Assembly (NCBI GenBank): GCA_028583605.1 | Contig: CM053329.1 | Coordinates: forward strand, 13,619,001-13,683,000 | Reading direction: 5' to 3' | Source: Dastarcus helophoroides | Taxonomy: Eukaryota; Arthropoda; Insecta; Coleoptera; Bothrideridae | DNA length: 64,000 nt | Shown here: positions 42,731 to 54,160 of the stretch, piece after piece | Layout of the letters: every line of letters starts with the position of its first letter | Position numbering within the stretch: the first letter of the stretch is position 1 | Notes under the pieces: model-generated | Databases searched by the model: none | What the model was told of the DNA's origin: nothing | The model's input: only the letters and a program-made list of their open reading frames with translations | Made by a program: the position numbers and the translations under genes

Positions 42731-45089
42731 AGGTAACTTTAAATTTTTATTTTTCATGGTGGACTCTTCTTTGTCGGATTATACTTATTAATAATCGCAA
42801 CAATATTAAATAAAATTAATAAACTTTAAATTTTTACTCTAAAAATTTCATGTTTAGATTTTAAATTCGAAACTTATTTTAATTTCAACTGTTTTTGAAA
42901 CTTTTCAGCGTAAATTTGAAAAATACACCACGTTTAAATGTCAGCTTTAAAGCGTCAGATTCTTCAAAAGAAATCGAAATTTTCAGGACAAAGCAAATTT
43001 TTCAAAAAGTGGAATTTACAAAATTTAAAAATTTGAGAATAAGTCCTTTGAAAAAAAATGTTTGAACTTTAAAAAAATTTCGAAATTTTGAAGAAGAAAA
43101 TCAAACCTTCGAATCAAAGTCGCAATTTTCATGATAAAAAGGTCAACATTTTTAAAAAACTTCGAATTTGCGAAATTCTAAGATTCGAGAAAAAGTCAAC
43201 ATTTTGAAAAAAGGTCGAAATTTTGATGATCGTTTTCAGAAAATATGGAAATTTTCGGAAAAATCGAAATTTTCAAAAAAAATGGTTAAGATTTGGAAGT
43301 AATTTAACCTTTGAAAAATGTCGAAATTTTCAAAGGCAGAGTTTTTTAAAAAAAAGAGTCAAATTTACATGTCTTGACTTCGAAAAGGTCAAAGATTTTG
43401 AAAAAAAAAAGATTTAAATTTTTCGAAGAAATCAAAACTTTGAGAAATAACTAAAATTTTGAAAAACGGTCGAAATTTAAAAAGCAATGGAAATTGTGAA
43501 AATTTAGAATTTAAAAAAAGGTTTTTAAAATAATCAAATTTGCAAAAAAAGGTAATTTTGAAAGAGTTGACTTATCTGAGAAATTTATAATTTTTATCGA
43601 ACTTTTGAAATTTTCGAGCGTTTTTAATAGTTCCACTTTTTTAAATTCAATTTTTTTTCTAGTTTGTTACTTTTCCATGATTATTTTTTACTTTATTTTC
43701 AAAATGTAACTGTGTGCTTCTCTGGAAATTTCCAATTTTTTTAAAGTTCGACAATTTTTTGGAAACTTCAGTTTACTTCCAAAGTGTTTTTAAAATTTTT
43801 TTATAATTTTTTTTTGAAATTTCTTCATTTTTCTCAAAATTTGACTTTTCTCCGAGAAATTTTTTACCGAGTTTTCTAGCATTTTTCGAAGCTGATACTT
43901 TTTTTTTAATTCAATTTTTTTTCAAGGTTTTATCATTTTTCTCAAAATTTTTATTTTTTCCTTAACACTTCTTACTTCACTCTTTATTTTCTTTTCTGAA
44001 GCACATACGATTTTCTAGAAAACTTCCAGTTTATATTCAATATTAGTAAATTTGTAAAAATTTTGAATTTTATTTTTTTCGAATTTAAAAAAAATATTTC
44101 CAGTTGAAGATCGTTAAGAAAAAGGTAAAAAAAACTGGAAATTTAATATATAAGGAAGGTCCCAACATTTCCGTTTTAATCAGAATATTTTGATTTTTAG
44201 CTGGAATTTCAACTTTTTTTTCAAAATTTCCTTCGAAATTTGAACATAATCAGAAAGCTCACGAAGAGAGAAAGAGAGGAGGGGCAAAGGGGGCAAATGC
44301 CCTAGGGCCCGCGCTTCATAGAAACCCGGTGAGTTGCCATTTTGATAGTTCGTAAATCAAAAAAAAATGTTGTAGCCTTTTTGTCAACATTTTTAAGTTT
44401 CGTGTTTAGATTCAAAAATTATTTTAATGTACACTTTTTAAACTTTTCAGTTTAAATTTGAAAAATAATCCATTTTAAAATGCCATTTTAAATTGCCAGA
44501 TTTAAATTCACAATTTAAAACATCAGATTCTTAAAAAAAATCGAAATTTTCCGGAGAAAGCGAATTTTTCAAAGAGTCTTTACAAAATTTTAAAGATTTT
44601 AAAAAAGGTCGAAATTTTGAAAAATAAATCAAAACTTTCAAGCGGAAACTTTGAAGATAAGAGATCGAAATTTTCAAAAATTCAAAGATTCGAGAAAAAG
44701 TCAAAATTTCGATGAAAGGTAAAAATTTTTAAAAAATTCGAAATTTTGAAAAAGCTCGAAATTTTGGAAAAAAAAACATTTAATCTTCAAGGCGAAGTCG
44801 AAATTTCGATGATAACAGGTTGACATTTTCAAAAAACGTAGAAAATCTGAGAAAAAACGAAAATAAAAAAGCGTAAACTTGGAAAAAATCCAAGCTTTGA
44901 AGAATGTCAAAATTTTAAAAAAGAAAGTAAAAAAAGACTCAAATTTTTAAAGAAAATTCGATTAGGATTCTTGAAAAAAATCAAAACTTTGCAGAAATTT
45001 TGAAGAAAGGTCGAAATTTAAAAAAAATGGATAGTTTGCAAAAATTTAGACATTTTCAAAAAAGGAGGTTAATTTTGAATGAGTCGGAG
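42731..45089. repeat. Degenerate motif blocks with switching strand bias
   Basis: T-rich to about 42890, A-rich 42900-43560, T-rich 43560-44260, A-rich 44440-45090. A GC-rich island at 44276-44330 interrupts it. ORFs such as 44701-44910 are artefacts of strand bias. Confidence 0.6.
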
Positions 45090-45430
45090 AAAGCGACTTT
45101 TTCTTTTCTTTTTTTGTCGAATTTCTTCATTTTTCTCAAAATTTGACTTTTTCTGGAAATTTCAGCTTCTATCTTCAACTTGAATATTAACTATTTCTGG
45201 AAATTTGTTTTTTTACTCAAAATTAGTTCGAAATGGTACCAAAAAATATTTGACTCTTCTCCAAATTCGTCCTCTTCTGAAAATTTCGTCACTGTTCTCA
45301 TAATTTGTTTCTGTCGAAATCATGTCAAAACTGCAGTAAAAAATCTCTTGTCCAATTTCAACTATTTACAAAACTTCAAAATTATGTTTTTAAGTTTTTT
45401 TTACCAACATTTCTTTATTTTTCTAAAAAG
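45090..45430. repeat. Direct duplicate of 41800-42130
   Basis: Both stretches share words beyond the basic motif: AGCGACTTTTTCTTTTC, CAGCTTCTATCTTCAACTTG, AAATTAGTTCGAAAT, TTGTTTCTGTCGAAATCA. Copies lie ~3.3 kb apart in the same orientation and differ by substitutions and small gaps. Confidence 0.8.
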
Positions 45431-46141
45431 TAGACTTTTAGAAAAGGTTGAAATTTCGTCAGAGAATTTGAAATTTTCAGAAAAATTACAAATTAACACA
45501 AAAGTCAAAGTTTCCAAAAAAAGCCAAAATTTTTGAAAAAACGCGAAATTGCAAAAAAGTTTAAATTCTCAAAATGAATCAAGTTTTGGAAAAGGTGCAA
45601 ATTTTGAAAAGAAATTTGAACATTTGAAATTCGCGATTTTCAAAATAAAATAATTCGAGAAAAAGTCAAAATTTAATAAGTCATCTAATTTTGGTCTTTT
45701 TTTTTTCATTTCCTATTCTATGTAAAATAAACTAACCTCTTATTTTGTTAACTGTCATGAGGTGACATTTTAAATAAATTTAAATATCACTTAATCACAT
45801 TTCAAAAACTGTTTCAGAATATTGTTAACAAATAATAAAAATTTAAATATTTTCAAACTGGGCCGAAGAAATTTAAATAAAAGTAATAAACAAAAAGTCA
45901 AAAAGTCAGATTTTTCAAAAATGTCGTCATTTTCAGAAAGCCCAAGGACCAGTCCGTTCCACCAAAATAAACTTTGAATGAAAAGATTGAATGAAAAATT
46001 CGCCCATTTTTAGACGACTGTAACTCGAAGCAAAATGGTCATAGAGAATAACAAAAATATGCAAATTAAAGCTCCAAGATTCTAATTTTCAGATTTTGGG
46101 TTCAAATTGTTTTGGGGTCAGCAGTTTTTAACTAATCATAA
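45431..46141. repeat. A-rich block, then AT-rich DNA with an isolated foldback end
   Basis: A-rich motif to about 45670. 45941-45970 (CCCAAGGACCAGTCCGTTCC and the following ACCAAAAT) is the outer end of the foldback family without the rest. After that, unassigned up to the LTR duplication ATAA (46138-46141). Confidence 0.55.
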
Positions 46142-46479
46142 TGTTGCGCGTTATCGGTTCGAAAATTAAAACTTCGTGAATTGTAACTACTTTATTTCCA
46201 AACTGATTTGGGAACACTACAATTATAATTCATTTAACTGACCGACTGACTAACTAACTCAATAACTTACTGTTTAATTAACTGACTGAGGAAAAGGCGA
46301 CCGCGTATATATACCCTTCTGATTTTCTAGACGGATCTCCATACAGATAAGATTATCGCTTGCGGAAATTTCTGGAGCGCTTATCTGCCGTATGATTCAT
46401 TATCGCGGCTGCTTTTCATTATCAAATTTTTCTGGAGAATTCCTTACCAATAGAAATTTAATAACTACATTTTGTTACA
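46142..46479 (-). mobile_element. Solo LTR, copy 3
   Basis: A 338-bp sequence flanked by ATAA (46138-46141 and 46480-46483). On the minus strand it starts TGTAACAAAATG and ends GCGCAACA, nearly as copy 1. The TATA box (complement of 46306-46313) and AATAAA (complement of TTTATT 46191-46196) are in LTR order. Between them lie CTAACT/GACTGACT-type short repeats. It is closer to copy 1 than to copy 2. Confidence 0.88.
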
Positions 46480-46483
46480 ATAA

Positions 46484-47885
46484 GAAAATCAAGGGGAGAA
46501 AACGCTTCCAAATTGTTGCTTACCTCTTAAAAATTCTACTCTAATTTTTTCCATTAATCTTATCATTGACTCTTCCAAATGATTTAATCCTCTTTAATTT
46601 GGTTATTTTCGAGTCGCGAACTATGATATTTCGCCCAGTTATCGTGGTTTAAAACGAAGAAGACGTATTTGACAACCTTGATACAATAATTTAAAGATTT
46701 AATTTTGTTATGACTCATAAAAAATTATCTACCATTAGTTAGTAGAAATGTCATACTATTCAACTGCCAAGAGCACGTTTAGGTCGATGGCAGGCGGTTG
46801 CGGTTGGTGAACGTACGTATTAGCAACCGTAAACGTACGTACTGGCTGGCTCAATTGCCCCATCTCCCTCGGTTCGATTTCAACCGAAGGAAACGCTTTA
46901 GGGCTCACCTATTCACGTCTCCACTATCAAAATTACAGATACGAAATTTCGGGTTATGCTATCAAGCGAATCGAACCGGCGGAGTCGCTTTAGACAAATG
47001 AATAGTCGTTTATTGATCGGAAAGGCAAACAAAAGACAGACCAAGAAATGTAAATGAACAGCCTGGATTTGTTCAAGGGGAAGCTATCCTTACCACTTTC
47101 CTTAACAGTTATCGATTGTATTAGGGGTGACTGATGGCTGTTTTTTACGAGGACGGCGTCGAAAAGGGGGATTATAATGACATGGTTATTATTTTCTTTA
47201 CCAGCGTGTAACTTATGAATACGCAAGGGGTTTGATTATTAGACATCATCGTGACCAGAAACAAAACCAATTATTCCATATGGAATTTGGGTTTTCGATA
47301 TATCACAGCGGTAGTTGCCATCAGTCACTAATTTCTAGTTATTAATTAAGCGCAATAAAAACTACGCTTTAATATCCGTAGCAGTTAAAATCTATGGGCA
47401 TTGTGGATTTAATGTGTACATAAAATAATAGTTGTGCCTATTAGTTTGTTTGCAGGCTTTATGGATAATAATTTTCGTTAGTAAATGTGTTATTGTGCAA
47501 TAAAAGCTGGTACGACTATAAAACCCTTTATTGTTAATCGATGTTAAGATAGGAAATCAGTCACTCACTAATCTGGATTAAACGAAACTACTTGTTTGTA
47601 CCATCCTTTTTCCGATTGTTCTTAAATCAATGAAAATGCATAATTATTAATAATTATTCAATAAATCTATCATAATAATTAACAACAGTTAAGTATATGG
47701 GGTATTCTGGACGCACGCTCTACTTCAGGGACTTTTCCCTGGCTTGGTATTGCTTGTAGATTCTTGATGCGAAGAAGTGTGCCTTTGGGTGTATCCACGA
47801 TTTCAGAAAATTTTCAGAAGTTCGCCATTTATAATGAACCGTTAAGTGGTACTTCGTATCCACGCAGTCTCATCAACCTGTAATC
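46484..47885. other. Unassigned, lower-repeat sequence
   Basis: About 1.4 kb of mixed composition. ORFs 46798-47001 (+) and 46990-47226 (-) show no recognisable domain. ACGTACGT words occur at 46811-46846. Confidence 0.35.
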
Positions 47886-47904
47886 AGTCCCATCTAAAGG
47901 ATTT

Positions 47905-48005
47905 AGTCCCGGGATCCTGATTTTCGGGATCCCGGGATTTCGACCGCTTTTTAATCCCGAAATTTTCGGGAATAAGTTTTTCGATCCCGGGATTTTCGAG
48001 ATTGG
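47905..48005. repeat. CCCGGGAT-rich subterminal repeats
   Basis: The word ATCCCGGGAT or its relatives (GGGATCC, TTTCGGGA) occurs about six times in 100 bp in both directions. It recurs at 51239-51305 near the other end. Such clusters are typical transposase-binding subterminal regions of hAT elements; that role is an inference here. Confidence 0.6.
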
Positions 48006-49604
48006 CATCATTTTAGAAAAAATTGTAAAATAGACTGCAACTATAGAAAGGCTCAGTGTCAATGTTTTCAACAAAATTACTTGTCTATTATTTTAATTTA
48101 AAATAGAAGAAGTTTTATTCCAAATAACCAGCATTGCTATGAGTTTGTTATGCTTGGTTTGAAATAAAATTGTTGCATCTTGAACTAAAAGGTTTGGTGA
48201 TGAAACACCGGAGGCGTTATTTTTCAGATTAAGAGGGACTAAGGGGGTTAATAGAGTCTGACAAGGGCGAGACGAGTCATAAGCTTCGTGACGTCACGAG
48301 GTTCCGACTTTTTTTTGAAGAATTTCACCTTTTTAAAAGTTTCGAATATTTTCGAAAATTTCGTCTTTTTGAAAATTTTTACTTTTTGAAAATTTAGATT
48401 TCAATTTCTATATTTTATTGAAAAATTTGATTTTTAAAACATTTTGACAATTTTTAATAACTTCAACATTTTTCGAAATTTTGTTTGCAATTTTCATAAT
48501 TTTCCTTCTGTAATCCTTTTTTCGAAATTTAAACTCTTTGTAAATATCAATTCTTTTTTCAAAATTTTGATCTTTTTTTGAAAATTTTGAAAAGTAAATT
48601 TTTTAGAAAGAGTCGATATTTACAAAAAGTTTTAATTTCGAGAAAAAGATTGATCTCTGGCTAAAAATTTTGACCTATTTGAAAAAAAGTTCAAAATTTT
48701 GCTTATGTAAGAATTTTGATTTACCAAAGTTTTGATTTATTTTCGAAAGTTTAGGCTCACTCGTTGCAAAAATGTTTACAAAAAATTCAATCTTTTTCAA
48801 AATTTGGACTTTTTGACATTTTTTAACTCCTCAAAATTTCACTTTTTTCGAAATTTAAAATTTTCGAAAAATTTCGATGTTTTTTTAAATTTCAAAAAAT
48901 GTTGGTTATTTCTAAAGATGTTGGCTTTGTTAGTTTTAAGCTATTATTTTCTTGAGAATTTTGATTGTGTACTTAAATCAGGAAATTGTTTTAATGGCGA
49001 ATTTCTTCAAATTTGGAAAATATCATCATTTTTAAGAATTTTTGAAAGGGTCGACTTTTTTTTGAAAATGTTGACTTTCTGGAAACTTCAAAAATGTTTT
49101 AAAATTTTTATTTTATGCAAATTTACTATTGAAATTATCGACATTTTTAAAAATGTTCCATCTTCAAAATTTCAATTATCCAAAATTTTGATTTTTTTCG
49201 AAAATGTTAACGTTAAAATTTGGATTATTTTTGAAAATTTGAACTTTTTGATAATTTTCGATTTCCTTCAGTATGAAGACTTTCCAAAAAATTCGTTTTA
49301 CTTTGAAAATTTGACAGACAATTTTTTTAAATCTCGAATTTCTTTTAAAATCTCGACCATTTTCGAAATCTTATTTTACTAACTTTCAAGATTTTAACTT
49401 TTTTGAAAATTACAAATTTTTTAATAAGTCATCATTTCCTTCAAATGTTTAAATTTTCAAAATGTCAATTTGGTAAAAGTGCTGCTTTTTTTAGAATTTC
49501 AATTATTTTTTAATAATCCTGAAAATCTTAACTTTCCATGATAAGGTTTACATTACAGGATATACTTCTTCCGGAATTGGAGCGTGTCAAAGAACTACTA
49601 AAAG

Positions 49605-49649
49605 TGTTCGACGTTTCGCCCACCATCGTAGGGGGCTTCTTCAGGAACA
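49605..49649 (-). ncRNA. Candidate hammerhead ribozyme with GUC cleavage site
   Basis: Minus strand: TGTTC, CTGAAGA (complement of 49638-49644), a 20-nt insert closed by GCCC/GGGC, GAAACGTC (complement of 49610-49617), GAACA. Both invariant boxes are exact, helix I is 5 bp (TGTTC/GAACA), helix II at least 4 bp, and ACGT is self-complementary for helix III. The residue before the scissile bond would be C in GUC, the commonest natural site. All parts are in the right order. It is otherwise unlike the foldback family in sequence, which argues for a second source element. Confidence 0.55.
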
Positions 49650-49737
49650 AAGAAAGAAAAATGAAAGAAAAATAGATGAAAAGAGGAATATGAGGGAATA
49701 TGCAAAAAAAGAAAAAATAAAAAGGCCAATTTCAAAA

Positions 49738-49977
49738 CATCAGAGCACGGTAACTCAGTATGTCCACCATACCAGAAGCGAAACTCTTCTGAATTGAAAA
49801 TTGGTACAAAGTATAAGAAAGTTTAGAGAGAAGAGCACGGTAACTCAGTATGTCCACCATACCAGAGGCGAAACTCTTCTGAATTGAAACTTGGTACAAA
49901 GTATAAGAAAGTTTAGACAGAAGAGCACGGTAACTCAGTATGTCCACCATACCAGAGGCGAAACTCTTCTGGTTTAC
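49738..49977. repeat. ~90-bp tandem repeat, 2.7 copies
   Basis: Nearly identical units begin at AGAGCACGGTAACTCAGTA near 49742, 49832 and 49922. The ORF 49732-50004 (repeated SFASGMVDILSYRALLS) is only this repeat read on the minus strand. Diverged relatives lie at 28110-28560. Confidence 0.9.
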
Positions 49978-51346
49978 ATTATTGAAAATTACGATTGTTT
50001 CCAAAATTTTACCTCTTTTTTGAAAAATCTTATTCTTTTCAAAATTTTAACCTTTTTTTGTTGAAAATTTCAGTTTGACTTCTTGATTTTTTAAATTTCA
50101 ACTTTTTTGAAAATTTCATCTTATTTTGTGAAATTTTGACTTTTTTAAAAATTTCTTTTTTTTTAAACCTCAATTTCTTTCGTTTCGAGTTTAAATTCGA
50201 AGTGAAGGCCGTTTTTTGGAAATGCTATTTTAAAACTTGGATTATCTTAATAAATTTTCTATTTCTGTCCAAATTTCGACTTAAAAAAACAATCTTTTTC
50301 TATAAATTTCAACTTTATCGACATTTTTATCTTTTCCTTTAACTTCCCAGTTTAAGTTCAAAAATGTTGTTTTTTTTAAAACAACGGTAATGTGAAAATT
50401 GGAAGCTTAAATTTAAAATTTCAACCTTGTTTAAAATTACGAATTTTTTCGAAAACTTCGCTATTTTTTTCAAATTTTTGAATTTCTGCGATTACTGATT
50501 TCTTCAATGTTTGAATATTATTTAAAATATCCATGTTTTTTGAAATCTCAGATTTGTTCTGGAAATTATAACTTTTTATGAAAATTTTGACATTTTTCAA
50601 AATTCCGTTACCTTTTGAAAATTTCGACTTTAAAATTTTGATTTGTCAAATAAATTTGACTTCTAAAAATTTTGACTTTTTGAAAAATTCCGTTTATTTT
50701 TTTTTCATTTTATCTTTTTCTACAATTTCGAACTACTTTTTGAAAATTTCGCCTTATCTTCAATTTCGTAAATGTTTTTTCCAAAATTTCGATATTTTCC
50801 AACATTTCTACTATTTTTCAAGATTGCGCCTTTTTTTTAAAATTTTGACTTTTAAATTTCACACAAAACAATTTTCGTTGTTTCTTGAAAATTTTAGTTT
50901 TTCCAAAATTTTAACTTTCTAAAATTTTAAGCATTTTTAAAGGCTTTCTTTTCTGACAATTTAAATTTTCTTTAATATTTAAACTTTTAAAAAATTCGGC
51001 TTTTTTGAAAATTTGAGGTTTTCAAATGTACCATTTTATTTTAATTCAGTTTTTCTTTCGAAATTAAAATGAGAAAAGAGTTTCAAAAGTTCTCTTAAAA
51101 AGTTTGACATTTATTTTTGCACCATTTTACAAATTTGGATTTTATTCAAAATCTAAAAATATGAAATTTTGTGTTTTAATTTTTCTCTAAATTTTGATTT
51201 GTTGGTTAAAAAGCCGACTTTTTCATTTGTAAACCTCAATACCGGGATCCCGGGATTGGCTAAATATAATCTTAAAATCTCGGAAGTGGAAATAAGGACC
51301 GGGATCGAATTCCCTAGTCCCATCATATGGTGGCGATAGATGTGAA

Positions 51347-51653
51347 CATATATGTAATACTTCTATATGGCCAGCTCCCTATTCTCTTCGCGAGTTTGTT
51401 CTGATCAAATTCGATAAAGATGGAACATGGATAAATGGTAAGTATTGCGCATGAATGAACAAAATGAACCAATCGCTACGCGCGGGTAAAACGGGTGTTT
51501 ATGTTTGGCCGTGCACAGCTGACTTTGGCCATGCACAGCTGATTTGTAACACCTGCGCATTGCGACTCATTAATGCGTGTGAAGATCAGTGAGAAAGAGA
51601 AGTCTTTCCCATAAGAAACGAGGAACTGGCCATATAGAAGTTTTACATATATG
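51347..51653. mobile_element. MITE with 8-bp target duplication
   Basis: A 307-bp element bounded by GATGTGAA (51339-51346 and 51654-51661). Terminal inverted repeats of about 32 bp: CATATATGTAATACTTCTAT at the left, TAGAAGTTTTACATATATG at the right, and both continue through TGGCCAG/CTGGCC. The interior has no coding capacity. An 8-bp duplication fits hAT or P superfamilies. It lies only 14 bp beyond the hAT-like element. Confidence 0.9.
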
Positions 51654-51689
51654 GATGTGAAACACGACGCTCGATGTCGGAGCTTGAGG

Positions 51690-52880
51690 CTGGTGGTTTT
51701 TTTATAAGTTTAATCCACTCGCAAAGGGAAACCCCATTATGCTTCCAAAGCACTGCGAGTAGGATGCGGAACGGAAACCACCTTCTTAAACAAAGATAGG
51801 TTGTAATTTTTGGGGTAAATTCCTTTCGGTAACAAGTTCCATCACTTGGAAGTTCTATAGAAAACAGAGTCTCCGTAGACAGAAGTCCTCACTGTGTCAA
51901 GCTGGACCGCACAGGAATTTGCTGTCTCCGACGGTCTAGTATGCCTCAAGAATCTTGCCCTTGGGGGATCAATCTTATTAGTTCCTGCGAGCATCTTCCA
52001 TGATAGTACTTGCAGAAAAGAGACAAGCCACCAACCATACGCCTGTGCTCTAGTGTTTCGAGAGAATCGGTCAGATTCTCGTCCTCAATTAGACGAATCA
52101 CTCTTCTTTGAATTGAATCCAAGAGAGCTAAAGTGTGTTTTGGGGCTGAGCTCCAAACATGAGAACAGTATTCTAGTGTTGGCCTAACTTGAGCTTTGTA
52201 TAGTGTTAATAGTTGATGAGATGTGAAGTTCTTTTTAGCTTTAAAACGAAAGCCTTAGCTTCTGAGAGGTGGATTTGGCAATGGCGCGCACATGATCGTC
52301 CCAAGAGAAGTTAGTGCTCGCATTCACTCCTAGGATAGATAGATTAGATCCCATCCACAGGATTTTACCGTCCATTAGTAGGTTTGTTGCATGATCCTTT
52401 GATGTTTTCTCAGAGAAAACCGCGGCATGAGTTTTTGAAGCGTTGAAGTCGACCAAATTGTTCTTACCCCATTCCAGAATAATCCCGAGATCCCGATTAA
52501 TTGCCTGTATGTGCCCCTTCCATAGTCAATTTGAAGCAGCGATAAATAATGGTTTGTCGAAAAATAAAGATGACACAAGGTTACTATCATCTGCGTAGCT
52601 ATATCTAGGATTGGAAATTGAAGCTAAGAGATCGTGTATATCTAACAGAAATAGAGTAGGAGACAGAACGGACCCCTGAGGCACCCCTGCGTTAATCGCA
52701 AATGTCTCGGATGATATGCCATCGACGACGACCTGAAGAGATCTGTCAGCGAGAAAATTGGATATCAAATGACAGAGTCCAGGAGGAAGACCATAAGATG
52801 TTAGTTTGGCCAGAAGAGTTCGGTGCCAGACTCTGTCGAAAGCCTTTGGGAGCTAAAGCGTGCTTTGGGGCTGAACTCCA
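51690..52880 (-). pseudogene. Degenerate LINE reverse transcriptase (copy 2 of a family)
   Basis: Inverted relative of 29890-31405. Minus-strand order is ISNFLADRSLQVVVDGISSE and AGVPQGSVLSPTLFLLDIHD (52526-52768), YSYADDSNLVSS, then SKTHAAVFSEKTSK and NASTNFSWDDHVRAIAKS (52241-52456), then the C-terminal tail in broken frames down to the 3' end CGAGTGGATTAAACTT (about 51707-51722). YADD is intact here, unlike copy 1. A frameshift lies between the RT core and thumb. The element is 5'-truncated at about 52860. Part of its tail (about 52848-52893) is present a second time upstream of the RT core, evidence of rearrangement. Confidence 0.85.
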
Positions 52881-52894
52881 AACATGAGAAAATT

Positions 52895-53141
52895 ATTCTA
52901 AAATTTTTGGAACTCCAGATAAGTTTTCTAAATAATTTAAAGCTCCAGATAAGTTTTGTTGGCATTTCAAAGCTATGATGCTACTATCTTTAAAGTTTGG
53001 AGCTTTAACAGAATTGTCTCGTCTGTTTAAAGACCTAAATATAGTGTTTTTTAAAGGATTTTAGATTATGTGTGATGAGCCATTTTGGGGTTTTAGAGCT
53101 TCAGATGAATTATCATGACTAAGACGTATTTTAGTTCTATG
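52895..53141. repeat. Degenerate GAGCTC(C/T)AGAT-type repeat, part 1
   Basis: Units of roughly 40-60 bp carrying AAAGCTCCAGATAAGTTT or AGAGCTTCAGATGAATT. No gene. Confidence 0.65.
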
Positions 53142-53368
53142 TTGAAATACAAATCTTGTCTCTTGACACCAAGAAAGATTTAAAAACTCAACAAAGGTTG
53201 CTTTAACGCTTTTCGATAACCAGCTTTCATCTTCAGAGAGATACTCAATCGAAACGCGTTAGAGCAACCTTTGTTCTCTTTTTCAATCTTACTTTTGATT
53301 TCAGAGAACAAGATTTGTGTTTCAATTTTTGAAGATAACCAAGGACCAGTCCATTCCACAAAAATTAG
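53142..53368 (-). mobile_element. Foldback element, copy 4
   Basis: Left TTGAAATACAAATCTTGTC, right GACAAG-like complement (AACAAGATTTGTGTTTCAA) and the outer end AACCAAGGACCAGTCC. The central part has lost one arm of the inner hairpin. A hammerhead-like core remains on the minus strand (53201-53240): CTGAAGA is intact, but the second box reads GAAAAGC and helix II is mispaired. Confidence 0.8.
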
Positions 53369-54160
53369 TTCTGGGTGAATTTACTGTTATTTTACTTACA
53401 ATTAGTTTAAAGTTTTGCAAATTGTCTTAGAAATGTAGTGATTTGATGTCCAGATAAGTTTCCTTGATAATATAGTTAACTAATAAGTGAATTAGTTTGA
53501 GATTTTAGGGCTTCAGATGAATGCAGTTGAAAGTTGGAGCTCCATGTATGTATTTTTTGGAAATAGAACACGTCCTTTTGATCTCTTGGAGTTTCAGAGC
53601 TTCACATAATTTTTTTCTTGGCCCCCAGAACTAAAGATTTTTGTTTATAATTTAGAGCCCCTGCTGGGTTTCTTTCAATTTTTAAAGCTCTACATTAGCT
53701 CTAGAGTAGTTCTACATGAATCAAATTGAGACTTTAGAGCTCCAGATGCATTTGTTTTAGAGCTCTAGGTAAATTTCTTTAAGAGTTTAATATCTTATTT
53801 AGTTGAAAGTCCTACAAAATTCTCTGTAGTTGCACTTTCTTGAATGTTTAGAGCTCTATATAGGTTCTTGAAATCCTTAAAGCTCTAGGCGAGTCTCCTC
53901 CAAAATTAAGAACTGCAGATAGGTTCTTGAAAACCTTAAAGCTCTAGGCGAGTCTCCTCCAAAATTAAGAGCTGCAGATAAATTGCCTTGATTTAGAATT
54001 CTGAATGAATGTTCTTAAGAAGTTAACATCTTCTTAAAAAGTTAAAATTCTTACGAATGTTTTTCTAAAAAATATGACCTTCAGATGAGTTTCGTTGATA
54101 AAATACGAGGTCTCTTAAAACTTGAATTAGAGCTATAGGCTAATTTCTAATATTTACTAT
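53369..54160. repeat. Degenerate GAGCTC(C/T)AGAT-type repeat, part 2
   Basis: Continuation of 52895-53141 after the foldback element. A clear ~65-bp direct duplication (CTTAAAGCTCTAGGCGAG) is at 53877-53905 and 53936-53960. Confidence 0.7.

Larger units (their letters stand above)
48300..51230. repeat. T-rich degenerate motif block (interior of the hAT-like element)
   Basis: Units like TTTTTGAAAATTTTGAC, approximately 18-22 bp. The 216-residue frame 48732-49382, dense in F, N, K and I, results from this composition and is not a gene. Interrupted at 49540-49980 by a hammerhead-like site and a tandem repeat. Confidence 0.65.
47886..51324. mobile_element. hAT-like non-autonomous element filled with degenerate motif repeats
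   Basis: GTCCCATC (47887-47894 and 51317-51324; with a shared A before it) is an 8-bp direct duplication, the hAT length. Inside it the ends are imperfect inverted repeats: left TAAAGGATTTAGTCCCGGGA, right (minus strand) TAGGGAATTCGATCCCGG. The ends are rich in CCCGGGAT words on both sides (47905-48000; 51239-51305). The ~3.4-kb interior codes for no transposase; it is T-rich motif DNA, a hammerhead-like site and a ~90-bp tandem repeat. Confidence 0.6.

Noticed and set aside
46798..47226. Small genes on both strands
   Set aside because: Short, without recognisable motifs, conserved neighbours or start context.
48732..49382. 216-residue ORF, and similar ORFs in the A/T-rich blocks (for example 3359-3805, 41873-42208, 45180-45536, 56402-56683, 63305-63577)
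   Set aside because: Composition is dominated by F, K, N, I and S from the degenerate motif; homologous blocks do not conserve frame; no domain is visible.
49732..50004. 90-residue repeat protein (SFASGMVDILSYRALLS)
   Set aside because: It is exactly the ~90-bp tandem repeat, whose unit length is a multiple of three.
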